Assembly (NCBI RefSeq): GCF_008802365.1
Contig: NZ_VZQZ01000001.1
Coordinates: forward strand, 434,001-498,000
Length of the DNA: 64,000 bases
DNA from: Oryzomonas japonica
GTDB lineage: Bacteria; Desulfobacterota; Desulfuromonadia; Geobacterales; Pseudopelobacteraceae
Reading direction: 5' to 3'
Positions 29,704 through 37,962 of the stretch are shown in pieces. A model generated the notes under the pieces. That model did no database searches. It had not been told where the DNA came from and saw only the letters and a program-made list of their open reading frames with translations. The stretch's first letter is position 1, and each line of letters opens with the position of its first letter. The position numbers were made by a program, and so were the translations under genes.

Positions 29704-29968
29704 AGGTTGTTGAAAAACAGCCATCTTAGCGCCTATCGGCGTCCCGTTAAACGGGATGACTACGCTATCGCTCCGTCACCGATAATTATGCTCACGCATA
29801 ATTATACACCGCCGTCCTCGAAAGCCCTTTTGTGACTGAGGCCTTTGGCCTCACCCTTCGGGCGCCTTCGCGGTCCAATTTAGCAAGCTGAATTGTGCGG
29901 CGTAGCGCTGCTACGCCTCCGCGGGGCTTCCTGCGGGTGCGACGATCTGACTATTTTTGAACAACCTG
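29704..29968. mobile_element. MITE-like element of 265 bp with terminal inverted repeats
   Basis: The element starts CAGGTTGTTGAAAAACAG and ends with the near-perfect inverse (CTATTTTTGAACAACCTG), about 18-20 bp at each end with two or three mismatches. It has no open gene but several internal hairpins, including a perfect 10-bp stem ATAATTATGC (29782-29791) with GCATAATTAT (29796-29805) and GCGTAGC/GCTACGC near 29911. This is the structure of a non-autonomous miniature element. I see no clear target duplication. No transposase is in the window. Confidence 0.65.
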
Positions 29969-29987
29969 AGTTTTCAGAGACCTACTA

Positions 29988-30908
29988 GTGTCCCAAGCCA
30001 AACGGTACAATACCTTTTCCGACGAATTGAAGCGGGTCTTCGGCTGCAAGGTGCAGCGCATCTCCGTGGATGCCGGCTTTACCTGTCCCAACCGGGACGG
30101 GACCCTGGACCGGGAGGGGTGCATCTTCTGCGGCGAGTCGGGCTCCGGCGCCTACAGCATCCGTCCCGAACTCTCGGTGGCCGCCCAGGTTGAGGACGGC
30201 AAGGAGGTCATGCGCCGCAAGTACCGGGCCGAGAAGTTCATCGCCTATTTCCAGGCTTATTCCAATACCTACGCACCGGTGGAACATCTGCGGGCGCTGT
30301 TCGACGAGGCGCTCTCGGTTCCCGGCGTGGTCGGGATCATCGCCGCCACCCGCCCCGACTGTCTGCCCGACCCGGTGCTGGATTACCTGGCACAGCTGGG
30401 GGAACAGACCTATCTCTGGCTGGAGCTGGGGCTGCAATCCATCCACGACAAGAGCCTGGCGCTCATCAACCGCCGCCACGACTACGCCTGTTTCGTGGAT
30501 GCCCTCGAGCGGGCCAAGGCCCGGGGGATACGGGTCTGCGCCCATGTGATCCTGGGGCTGCCCGGCGAATCGCGGGAGGAGATGCTGGCCATGGCGGGGG
30601 AGTTGAACCGCCTGGGCGTGGACGGCGTCAAGCTGCATCTGCTGCATGTGATGAAGGGGACCCGCCTGGCGGAGATGTACGGGCGGGGCGAGGTGGAACT
30701 GCTGGACCGGGACGGCTACGCCGGACTGGTGTGCGATTTCCTGGAACTGCTCGATCCGGCGATCCTGATCCACCGCCTGACCGGGGACGGCGGGCGGGAC
30801 AACCTGGTGGCGCCCCTCTGGTCGCTGCACAAGTTCGAGGTGCTCAACCTGATCGACGCCGAACTGGAGCGGCGCGCCAGCCGGCAGGGGATCAGATGCT
30901 CCTCATGA
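29988..30908 (+). CDS. Radical SAM protein, TIGR01212/YhcC family
   Basis: A 306-residue radical SAM enzyme. The cluster cysteines have the extended spacing seen in this family: CPNRDGTLDREGCIFC, near residues 33-48. The HVILGLPGESREEML segment and HRLTGDGGR follow. Members are related to tRNA-modifying Elp3-like enzymes but their reaction is not settled. The GTG start at 29988 has only a weak site; it lies just past the MITE-like element, which may have displaced the native promoter. It overlaps the convergent exchanger gene by 17 bases. Confidence 0.87.
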   Translation: MSQAKRYNTFSDELKRVFGCKVQRISVDAGFTCPNRDGTLDREGCIFCGESGSGAYSIRPELSVAAQVEDGKEVMRRKYRAEKFIAYFQAYSNTYAPVEHLRALFDEALSVPGVVGIIAATRPDCLPDPVLDYLAQLGEQTYLWLELGLQSIHDKSLALINRRHDYACFVDALERAKARGIRVCAHVILGLPGESREEMLAMAGELNRLGVDGVKLHLLHVMKGTRLAEMYGRGEVELLDRDGYAGLVCDFLELLDPAILIHRLTGDGGRDNLVAPLWSLHKFEVLNLIDAELERRASRQGIRCSS

Positions 30909-31902
30909 CGATAGACGCGATGAACGCCAGGTAGAAAATCCCCCCCACCAAGAGCGTCCCCGGTGTCAGGTGCCGTTTCCAGCGGATCTGGCAGTAGGCC
31001 ACCCCCACCGAGGCGAAGGTGATGCCCACGGTGGTCAAGGCCGTGGCGTCCAGCCGCCATTCGGTCATCAGGATACCGATGGCCGTGATGACCGCCCCCT
31101 GAAAGACCATGGCGCCGGTGATGTTGCCGATCGCCAGGGTATCCTTCCCCTTGCTGATCCAGATGACGCTGTTGAATTTCTCCGGCAGCTCGGTTGCGAT
31201 CGGGGCGATGATCATGGCCAGCACGAACGGCGAAATCCCCATCTGGGCCGAGATGATCTGGACCTTTTCCACAAAGATATACGAACCCCAGACAATCAGG
31301 AGCAGTGACCCGAGTATCTGAAACGTGATGATGCTCATATGGGGATCATTGGATTTGGGCGCAAAATAGCACGGGTCCAGGTCGGCCTCCTCGACCTCGT
31401 GGTTGCCGTTGCCCCCCCGCAGGGTCCTGAGCACGTAACCGCCGTAGACCAGGAGCAGCACCAGGGCGATGAAGGTCTTGATCACCGGGTGTCCGCCCAA
31501 AAACGAGGCGGCGATGGCCAGGGCATAGAGTGCCAGGAAGTATTCCATATCGCGGCGCATGACGATGGTGTCCACCCGCATGACCGGGTAGTCGTCCCTC
31601 TTGCTGCGGTTGACCATGACCGCGATCCCGCTGATACAGAAGGCCAGGGTGCCCAGCATGAAGGGGGCGCCGATGATGGCCCCCACGCCGATCTCGTGGC
31701 CGGCGTCCTTGGAGCCGAACAGGATGGCGATGATCGGCACCAGGGTCTCGGGCAGGGCCGTGCCGATGGCGGCAAAGATACTCCCCACGGCGCCGTCCGA
31801 CAGGTTCATCTTCTTGCCGAACCACTCCAGGCCGTTCGTAAAAACGGTCGCCCCCAGCAGGATAATGCCCAGGGCGACCACCAGCAATAACCAGTTGATC
31901 AT
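30892..31902 (-). CDS. CaCA-family sodium/calcium (cation/proton) exchanger
   Basis: A 336-residue membrane protein with two homologous halves of about five helices each, the CaCA layout. The alpha-repeat acidic residues are in AIGTALPETLVPI (first half) and APIATELPEKFNSV (second half), the ion-binding pattern of YrbG-type exchangers. It lies 58 bases after kup on the same strand with only a weak hairpin between, so it may be the last gene of the potassium operon. Ion specificity cannot be read from sequence. Confidence 0.85.
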   Translation of the reverse strand: MINWLLLVVALGIILLGATVFTNGLEWFGKKMNLSDGAVGSIFAAIGTALPETLVPIIAILFGSKDAGHEIGVGAIIGAPFMLGTLAFCISGIAVMVNRSKRDDYPVMRVDTIVMRRDMEYFLALYALAIAASFLGGHPVIKTFIALVLLLVYGGYVLRTLRGGNGNHEVEEADLDPCYFAPKSNDPHMSIITFQILGSLLLIVWGSYIFVEKVQIISAQMGISPFVLAMIIAPIATELPEKFNSVIWISKGKDTLAIGNITGAMVFQGAVITAIGILMTEWRLDATALTTVGITFASVGVAYCQIRWKRHLTPGTLLVGGIFYLAFIASIVMRSI

Positions 31903-31960
31903 GATTGGATGACGTTCTTTCTGCGTTGAAAAGGGTCAATAAAAGCTAGGCTTTCATGAC

Positions 31961-33781
31961 CTACATCTCAACACGGGTAATGACCCCTTGCAGCTTTGCT
32001 GCGGGGAGTTTGTTGAACTGCACGAAGTTGGGGGTCAGCTTCTTGATGGCGGAGAAAACCTTCCAGACCGGGTTGGCGGTGGCGATGTCCTCGATGCCGT
32101 AGAAGATGACCTTTTCCAGGATGCCCTTATCCTTGAGCAACTGTTCGATGTCGAACATCTCCATGTAGCCGGCGATGACTTCAAAGGCGTCCAGGCCGGT
32201 TCCCAGGCCGGTGGTGAGGTTGCTTTTCAGGCCATAGGGTTCATCCGTGCGAATGATGGAGATCAGCACATTGCGCTCGTAGATGATATTGCTGCGGATG
32301 GTGCAGTGCACGAGGTACGGCGGGATGGTGTTGTACTCCTTGACGAAGAACAGGCCGGTTCCGGCTATGTGCCCCTTGTGGTAGATCTGCTCGTAACTCA
32401 TCAGGTAGGTTTCCAGGTCCAGCGGCTTCAGGGCGCGGTACAGGGCTCGCTGTCCCTTGGTCCAGATGAGGATGGCCCCCAGGGGGATGGATGCCAGAAT
32501 CAGCGACCAGTAGCCGCCGGCAGGGAGTTTGTGGAGATTCGACGTCAGGAAGGCGGCGTCGATCAGGGTCACCAACAGGGCCACCGGCACCTTCCACTTC
32601 TTCTTGGTGCGGGAGAAGATCATGACCATCATGATGCCGGTGATGGTCATGGTGCCGGTCACCGCCAGGCCGTAGGCCGCCGCCAGGTTGTCGGACTTCT
32701 TGAAGATCAGCATGATCATGATCACCAAGGCCAGCAAGAGCCAGTTGACGGCGCCGATGTAGATCTGCGATTTGAGGTAATGGGAGGTGTAATCCACCTT
32801 TAACAGCGGCAGGATACGGGTGGTGATACCCTGGTAGACGATGGAGAATACTCCGCTGATCAAGGCCTGGGAGGCGATCACCGTGGCCATGATGGTCAGT
32901 ACCAGAAAGGGGACATACAGCAGCGCCGACTGGGACTGGACCATGCCGAACAGGATGTTCTTGGCATCGGGATGGGTGATGATGAAGGCGCCCTGGCCCA
33001 GGTAATTGATCACCAGGGCGACAAAGACCAGATACCAGGCCCGCTTGACCGGCTTGCGCCCCAGGTGCCCCATGTCGGCATAGAGCGCCTCGCCGCCGGT
33101 GGCGCAGAGGATGACCTCCGACAGGACAAAGAAACCGGCCAGGCCGTTCTTGGCCAGGAACGCGATGGCGTAGTGGGGGCTAATGGCGGCGATGATGCCG
33201 GGAAAGGAGGTCAGGGAGAGGGTACCTGAAAGTGTCAGGGAGGCGAACCAGACCAGCATGATCGGCCCGAAGGCCTTGGCCACCTTGTCGGTCCCCTTGA
33301 ACTGGAAGATGAACAGGATTATGGCGATGACGGCGGCGGCAAATATGATGGTGCCCTGTGAAAGGCCGCTCAGGGCGGGGATCAGCAGAGCCCCTTCCAC
33401 GGCCGAGAGGATACTGATGGCCGGAGTGATGACGCCGTCCCCCAGGAGCAGGGCGACACCCAGGTAGGAGAGAAAGGTCACGAAGACCATCTGGCGGCCC
33501 GGCTTGATCATGCGCACCAGAATCTCGCGCAGCACGATGGTCCCCCCCTCGCCTTTGCGGGAGAGGCTCATGGCCAGGAGGGCGTATTCGATGTTGACCA
33601 GGATCATCAGGGTCCAGACGATCAGGGAGATGATGCCGAAGACATTCTCCTGGGTCGGCTTGGTCAAGGCGATGATGACGGTCAAGGTATAAATGGGGCT
33701 GGTACCGATGTCGCCGAACACCAGCCCCATTGATTTGATGATGCCGCCCCAGTAGGAGTCGGCCTCCACATGTTTTACCAC
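31961..33781 (-). CDS. kup: Kup-family potassium uptake protein
   Basis: A 606-residue transporter, the normal Kup length. About twelve membrane helices fill residues 15-430, starting with the family signature GLVFGDIGTSPIYTL, and a cytoplasmic C-terminal domain of about 170 residues follows. Kup imports K+ with protons, usually at low pH or under osmotic stress. The GTG start at 33781 is chosen for a GGAGG site seven bases upstream. It follows small gene 1, kdpE and kdpD on the same strand; a shared transcript is plausible. Confidence 0.95.
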   Translation of the reverse strand: MVKHVEADSYWGGIIKSMGLVFGDIGTSPIYTLTVIIALTKPTQENVFGIISLIVWTLMILVNIEYALLAMSLSRKGEGGTIVLREILVRMIKPGRQMVFVTFLSYLGVALLLGDGVITPAISILSAVEGALLIPALSGLSQGTIIFAAAVIAIILFIFQFKGTDKVAKAFGPIMLVWFASLTLSGTLSLTSFPGIIAAISPHYAIAFLAKNGLAGFFVLSEVILCATGGEALYADMGHLGRKPVKRAWYLVFVALVINYLGQGAFIITHPDAKNILFGMVQSQSALLYVPFLVLTIMATVIASQALISGVFSIVYQGITTRILPLLKVDYTSHYLKSQIYIGAVNWLLLALVIMIMLIFKKSDNLAAAYGLAVTGTMTITGIMMVMIFSRTKKKWKVPVALLVTLIDAAFLTSNLHKLPAGGYWSLILASIPLGAILIWTKGQRALYRALKPLDLETYLMSYEQIYHKGHIAGTGLFFVKEYNTIPPYLVHCTIRSNIIYERNVLISIIRTDEPYGLKSNLTTGLGTGLDAFEVIAGYMEMFDIEQLLKDKGILEKVIFYGIEDIATANPVWKVFSAIKKLTPNFVQFNKLPAAKLQGVITRVEM

Positions 33782-33829
33782 GCAATGCCTCCGAAAAATT
33801 ACAACTTATACCACCGGAGGCGTATGCGC

Positions 33830-34036
33830 TCAATGTTTTTTCTGGAGGGGCTTCCGGCGCAGCTCCCATTCCATGGTCTGCCGGTTCATCACGGCCACCT
33901 GGTCGGGGCCGCCTTCGGGCGGCTTGGTGGTGGTAGCGTTTTCCGGCAGCTCGCAGATGCCGGAAAACGACGAGGTGTCGGCATAATCCTGACCGAGATA
34001 GAGGCCGGTTTCCGGGTCGAAGAGGTAGATCTTCAT
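33830..34036 (-). CDS. Small protein 1 of the potassium island, tail-fibre-chaperone-like segment
   Basis: A 68-residue protein beginning MKIYLFDPETGLYLGQDYAD and containing TTTKPPEGGPDQVAVMNRQTMEWELR. It is a paralogue of the gene at 37646-37855: both share a start of the form MK-Y-x-F-x-P-E-x-G-x-Y, a central T-T-x-x-P-P and a Q-V-(A/P)-V-x-(aromatic or D)-x-W pattern. That pattern resembles a short segment of phage tail-fibre assembly chaperones. No phage genes are nearby. It sits between kdpE and kup with 27- and 48-base gaps. Its function is unknown. Confidence 0.7.
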   Translation of the reverse strand: MKIYLFDPETGLYLGQDYADTSSFSGICELPENATTTKPPEGGPDQVAVMNRQTMEWELRRKPLQKKH

Positions 34037-34063
34037 GGCTGCGCCCCACAGAAAGCATCGTTA

Positions 34064-34768
34064 TTATTCAATGATCTTGAGCCGATATCCCACGCCCGGT
34101 TCGGTAACGATGTAGCGCGGGCGTGAAGGGTCCGCCTCGATCTTGCGGCGCAGGTTGCTGATGTTCACCCGCAGTACGTGGGGCTGTTCCTGGTAGGCGA
34201 TGCCCCATATCTGCTTGAGTATCTGGCTGTGAGTCAGTACCTTGCCGGCATGGGTGACCAGCAGCCTGAGCAGGTCGTACTCGGTTGGGGTCAAGGGGAT
34301 TTCGACGCCGTTGACGGTTACCTGGCGGAGGTTCAGGTCGAGGATGAGGCCGCCGCTGGTAAATATCGGTTCCGCGGCCTGTTGGAGCGTGCGGCGCAGT
34401 GAGGCCCGGATGCGGGCCAACAGTTCGCCGACACCGAACGGCTTGGTGAGGTAGTCGTCGGCGCCGGCGTCCAGGGCAGCGACCTTGTCGTCTTCCCGCT
34501 CCCGCACCGAGAGCACGATGATCGGGACCTGGGACCATTCGCGGATGCGCCTGATGACCTCGATCCCGTCCAGATCCGGCAGTCCCAGGTCGAGCAGGAT
34601 CACATCCGGCCGGAATGCGGCTGCCGCCGCCAGCCCGCTGTGACCGCCCTCCGCCTCGTGCAGGGAAAATTCCTCGTTGGACAGAATGGTATGGAGAAAA
34701 CGGCGTATCGCCAGTTCGTCGTCGATTACCAGGATGCGGGGCAAGAGGGAACTCTTTTCATCGGCCAT
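34064..34768 (-). CDS. kdpE: KdpE response regulator (OmpR/PhoB family)
   Basis: A 234-residue regulator with a receiver domain (acidic pocket VIDDE, phosphoacceptor Asp in ILLDLGLP, switch region YLTKPFG) and a C-terminal winged helix (GIAYQEQPHVLRVNISNLRRKIE is KdpE-like). It should respond to the KdpD kinase encoded 106 bases upstream and control potassium uptake genes. ATG 34768 opens the receiver domain; a longer frame adds 28 residues with no match. Direct TCAAGA repeats upstream of two promoters in this island are the likely operators. Confidence 0.92.
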   Translation of the reverse strand: MADEKSSLLPRILVIDDELAIRRFLHTILSNEEFSLHEAEGGHSGLAAAAAFRPDVILLDLGLPDLDGIEVIRRIREWSQVPIIVLSVREREDDKVAALDAGADDYLTKPFGVGELLARIRASLRRTLQQAAEPIFTSGGLILDLNLRQVTVNGVEIPLTPTEYDLLRLLVTHAGKVLTHSQILKQIWGIAYQEQPHVLRVNISNLRRKIEADPSRPRYIVTEPGVGYRLKIIE

Positions 34769-34874
34769 GTCGCGCGCCCTTTCCGTCAGTCGTGCTCTTT
34801 CTTGAATGCCGCGGAGGGGATACCCTCCCGGAGGATGTGACCGGGCAACCACTCCCGGATACTCTGTTCATACC

Positions 34875-37571
34875 CTACAAGCCCGGCAGGCTGCCCGGAT
34901 TGAGCGGCAGGTGCAGCACGATCCCGAGCCCTCCCCCCGGACGGTTCTCCGCCCTGATCGTGCCGCCGTGCGCTTCGACGATCCCCTTGCAGATGGAGAG
35001 CCCCAGGCCGGTTCCCCCGGCGCCCTCGGGAACCGGGATGCGGTAGAACTTGTCGAAGACGCGCTGGAGATCCTTTTCGGGGACGCCGGGGCCGTGGTCG
35101 GTTATCTCTATGATGAGCCGGGTGGCGTCGGTACGGGCGGCAATCTCTATGGGAGTGGCGGGGGGCGAGTATTTCACGCTGTTCTCCAGGAGATTGACCA
35201 GAACCTGAGTCATCAGAACCAGATCCATGGGCACCAGTGGCATGATTGGGAGCATCCTGAACGAGATCTCCCGGTTTTCGATGCGCGGTTCCAGAACCGC
35301 CAGGGCGCATCCCACCAGGTCCTGCACGTCGCATGGTTCCAGGTTGAGCCTGATCGCGCCGGCTTCGATGCGGGTCATGTCCAGCAGGTTGCCGACGAAA
35401 CGGTTCAGGCGCTCGGCTTCGCCGCAGGCGGTATCCAGAAGTTCGCGCCGCGCCGGGTCGCTCAGATGCGCCCCCTCGTCCCTGAGACTGGTGAGGACGC
35501 CGGTAACCGATGCCAGGGGGGTGCGCAGATCGTGGGAGATGGAGTTGAGCAGGGCGCGCTCCAGGTTTTCCCTCGCCTGGAGTATCTGGGCCTGCTCGGC
35601 CTGCCGCGAGAACTGCACCCGCTCCATGGCCATGGCGGCCTGGGTGGCAAAGGCGTCCAAGAGCCGCCGGCTCTCGGTGGAACGGTACTCCACGTCGTTT
35701 TCCAGGCGCACTCCCATGACGGCCAGCACGCTGGCCGGGGTCTGCAGGGGGAGGTAGAGCAGGTCGGCGGATACAAGGGTATCGGTCCCGCGCCCGGCCG
35801 GGTGGCGGTTGCGGAAGGCCCAGTCGGCCACGGCCTGCTCCTTTGCGTCGATGATCAGGCCGCTGCTTGCCGCCATGACGTCGAGCCGTTCCCCCTCGGG
35901 CAAAAACAGGGCCACGTGCGCATTCAGGGCTTCCTCCACATTTCTGATCAGCGCCTTCATGACGGCGCCGATATCCACGGCTGCGGCCAAGTCGCGGCTC
36001 AGGTAGTAGAGGCTTGCGGTCTGCACCTCACGGGCCCGCATCGCCTCGGCCCGCTCCCGCGACCGGGCCACCAGCGTGCTGATGACCACGCCCACGATGA
36101 ACAGGGCAATGAAGGTGATCAGGTACTGGGTGTCGGCCACGGCAAAGGTGAGGCGGGGGGGGACGAAGAAGAAATCGAAGGCCAATACCCCCAGAAGTGA
36201 GGTGACCACGGCCTGTTTCCGGCCGAGCCGCACCGCCGCGACCACCACCGCCAGGAGATAGAACATGACCATATTGGTCGGGTCCAGAAAGGGCCTGAAA
36301 AACTCGCACACCACCGAAACCGCGATGACCAGCATGAGAGTCGCCGAGTAGCCGCGGAACCCGAACGGGCTCTGGGCCGCTTGAGCCGCATGGGGGGCAG
36401 GTTTTTCCACCGTTTCGAAACTGACCACCACCACGTCGATGGCCCCGCTGTGGCGGATGACTTGATCCACGACAGGCGGGATCACCAGTTCGCGCCAACG
36501 CGGCCTGGTCGGTTTGCCCATGACGATCTTGGTGACATTGTGCCGCGTGGCGTAGTCCAGGATCGCATCGGTAACCGTGGGGGCGGTGACGGAGGCGACC
36601 TGGGAGCCCAGGCTCTCGGCCAGGCGCAGGTCGCGCCACACATGCTCCCGGTTCTCCCTGACGTGCTTGCCGCTGCCCGGGGTCTCGATATAGACGGTAT
36701 ACCATTGGGCTTTCAACTCTTCCGCCAGACGGCAGGTGGCGCGGATCAGTTTCTCGCTGTACGGGCTGCCGCTGACGCAGACCAGGAGCCGCTCCGTGGT
36801 GGCCCAGGGGCCGGTAATGGCCTGGGTCTCCATATAGGCCCGCATCTGGTCGTCCACCCGGGCGGCGGTGCGGCGCAGGGACAGTTCCCGCAACGCCATC
36901 AGGTTGCCCGGCCTGAAAAACTTCTCCATGGCCTTGGCCGCCTGATCGGCGATGTAGACCTTTCCCTCGTGGAGGCGTTGCAGCAGGTCTTCGGGAGGGA
37001 TGTCCACCAGCCTGATATCGAAGGCGGTATCCAGCAGGTGGTCGGGGAGGGTCTCCCGCACGACCACGCCGGTGATCTGGGCCACTACGTCGTTCAGGCT
37101 TTCGAAGTGCTGGATGTTGACCGTGGTGAAGACATCGATGCCGGCGGCCAGGAGTTCCTCCACGTCCTGCCAGCGTTTTTCGTGGCGTGATCCGGGGGCG
37201 TTGCTGTGGGCCAGTTCATCCACCAGGGCGATCTGGGGCTTGCGGGCCAGCAGGGCGTCCAGATCCATCTCGGGGAGCCGCACCCCCTGATGGATGATCT
37301 CCTTCCGGGGAAGGATTTCCAGCCCCGCCAGCAAGGCGTCGGTCTCGAAGCGGCCATGGGACTCCACATACCCCGCCACCACGTCGCGCCCCTCGTTCCG
37401 GCGCTGGCGGGCAGCTTCCAGCATGGCGAAGGTCTTGCCGACCCCGGCGGCATAGCCGAGGAAAATCTTCAATTTTCCCTGTTTTGCCTGTTCTGCCTCG
37501 GCTTCTTCCGCCTGGGCGAGCTTCAGGAGGGTTTCGGGGGAGGGGCGGTTGTCGTCGCCGTTAGCGGGCAT
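34875..37571 (-). CDS. kdpD: KdpD osmosensitive potassium sensor kinase
   Basis: This 898-residue protein has the full KdpD layout. The N-terminal KdpD domain has the Walker-like GYAAGVGKT near residue 39 and DELAHSNAPGSRH. A universal-stress-like domain spans about residues 260-380, followed by four membrane helices (about 405-500), a GAF-like domain (about 530-650), HisKA with His680 in SHDLRTPL, and HATPase with GTGLGLSI. It phosphorylates KdpE at low potassium or high osmolarity. KdpFABC, its usual target in other bacteria, is not in the window; the neighbours are Kup and a KimA-like importer. A GAGG site supports the start. Confidence 0.95.
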   Translation of the reverse strand: MPANGDDNRPSPETLLKLAQAEEAEAEQAKQGKLKIFLGYAAGVGKTFAMLEAARQRRNEGRDVVAGYVESHGRFETDALLAGLEILPRKEIIHQGVRLPEMDLDALLARKPQIALVDELAHSNAPGSRHEKRWQDVEELLAAGIDVFTTVNIQHFESLNDVVAQITGVVVRETLPDHLLDTAFDIRLVDIPPEDLLQRLHEGKVYIADQAAKAMEKFFRPGNLMALRELSLRRTAARVDDQMRAYMETQAITGPWATTERLLVCVSGSPYSEKLIRATCRLAEELKAQWYTVYIETPGSGKHVRENREHVWRDLRLAESLGSQVASVTAPTVTDAILDYATRHNVTKIVMGKPTRPRWRELVIPPVVDQVIRHSGAIDVVVVSFETVEKPAPHAAQAAQSPFGFRGYSATLMLVIAVSVVCEFFRPFLDPTNMVMFYLLAVVVAAVRLGRKQAVVTSLLGVLAFDFFFVPPRLTFAVADTQYLITFIALFIVGVVISTLVARSRERAEAMRAREVQTASLYYLSRDLAAAVDIGAVMKALIRNVEEALNAHVALFLPEGERLDVMAASSGLIIDAKEQAVADWAFRNRHPAGRGTDTLVSADLLYLPLQTPASVLAVMGVRLENDVEYRSTESRRLLDAFATQAAMAMERVQFSRQAEQAQILQARENLERALLNSISHDLRTPLASVTGVLTSLRDEGAHLSDPARRELLDTACGEAERLNRFVGNLLDMTRIEAGAIRLNLEPCDVQDLVGCALAVLEPRIENREISFRMLPIMPLVPMDLVLMTQVLVNLLENSVKYSPPATPIEIAARTDATRLIIEITDHGPGVPEKDLQRVFDKFYRIPVPEGAGGTGLGLSICKGIVEAHGGTIRAENRPGGGLGIVLHLPLNPGSLPGL

Positions 37572-37645
37572 GGGATAAGCCTCATTGTGGGAGGATGGGA
37601 TGATTCCATTATAGCCGATTGCCCAGGGGTGTCCACCGTGGAATT

Positions 37646-37855
37646 CTAATGAACCTGGGGGGGCTTCCGGCAGGGCGGCGTGACAGGCATGGTGTCCCAG
37701 GCCCGCTTATCCGGGTCGAAGACCGGCACCTGTCCCGGCCCATAGGGGGGCGGTGCGATGGTGGTGATGCCTTCCACGTATTTCAGCATCTCATCATCTT
37801 CGAACAGCTCGCCCGCATAGATACCGTTTTCCGGGTTGAACTGATAGACTTTCAT
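37646..37855 (-). CDS. Small protein 2 of the potassium island, paralogue of small protein 1
   Basis: A 69-residue protein starting MKVYQFNPENGIYAGELFED and containing TTIAPPPYGPGQVPVFDPDKRAWD. It shares the start, the T-T-x-x-P-P and the Q-V-x-V-x-W pattern with the gene at 33830-34036. A strong GGAGG site marks ATG 37855. It is the first gene of the probable operon running through kdpD, kdpE and kup, and has its own promoter with an upstream TCAAGA repeat pair. The role is unknown. Confidence 0.7.
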   Translation of the reverse strand: MKVYQFNPENGIYAGELFEDDEMLKYVEGITTIAPPPYGPGQVPVFDPDKRAWDTMPVTPPCRKPPQVH

Positions 37856-37893
37856 GGCCCGCCTCCTGTACGTTTTTCTGCTACGATTACAGG

Positions 37894-37923
37894 ATATCAG
37901 GGGCCTCATAAGGTGTGTGTCAA
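37894..37923 (-). promoter_or_regulatory. Promoter of the small protein 2-kdpD-kdpE-kup unit
   Basis: A perfect TTGACA (37923-37918) and a TGATAT -10 (37899-37894) are separated by 18 bases on the minus strand, about 40 bases ahead of the start codon at 37855. The weak -10 fits a promoter that needs an activator; a TCAAGA repeat pair lies 17 bases upstream of the -35. Confidence 0.55.
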
Positions 37924-37940
37924 AATGGGGGGCAGCCGCG

Positions 37941-37957
37941 TCAAGAAGGTATCAAGA
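37941..37957. promoter_or_regulatory. Direct repeat TCAAGA-N5-TCAAGA, candidate KdpE box
   Basis: Two perfect TCAAGA copies start 11 bases apart (37941 and 37952), the one-helical-turn spacing used by OmpR-family regulators. The pair lies just past the KimA-like gene and upstream of the promoter for the operon that includes kdpE. The same repeat occurs twice upstream of the KimA-like gene. Confidence 0.6.
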
Positions 37958-37962
37958 CGGCT

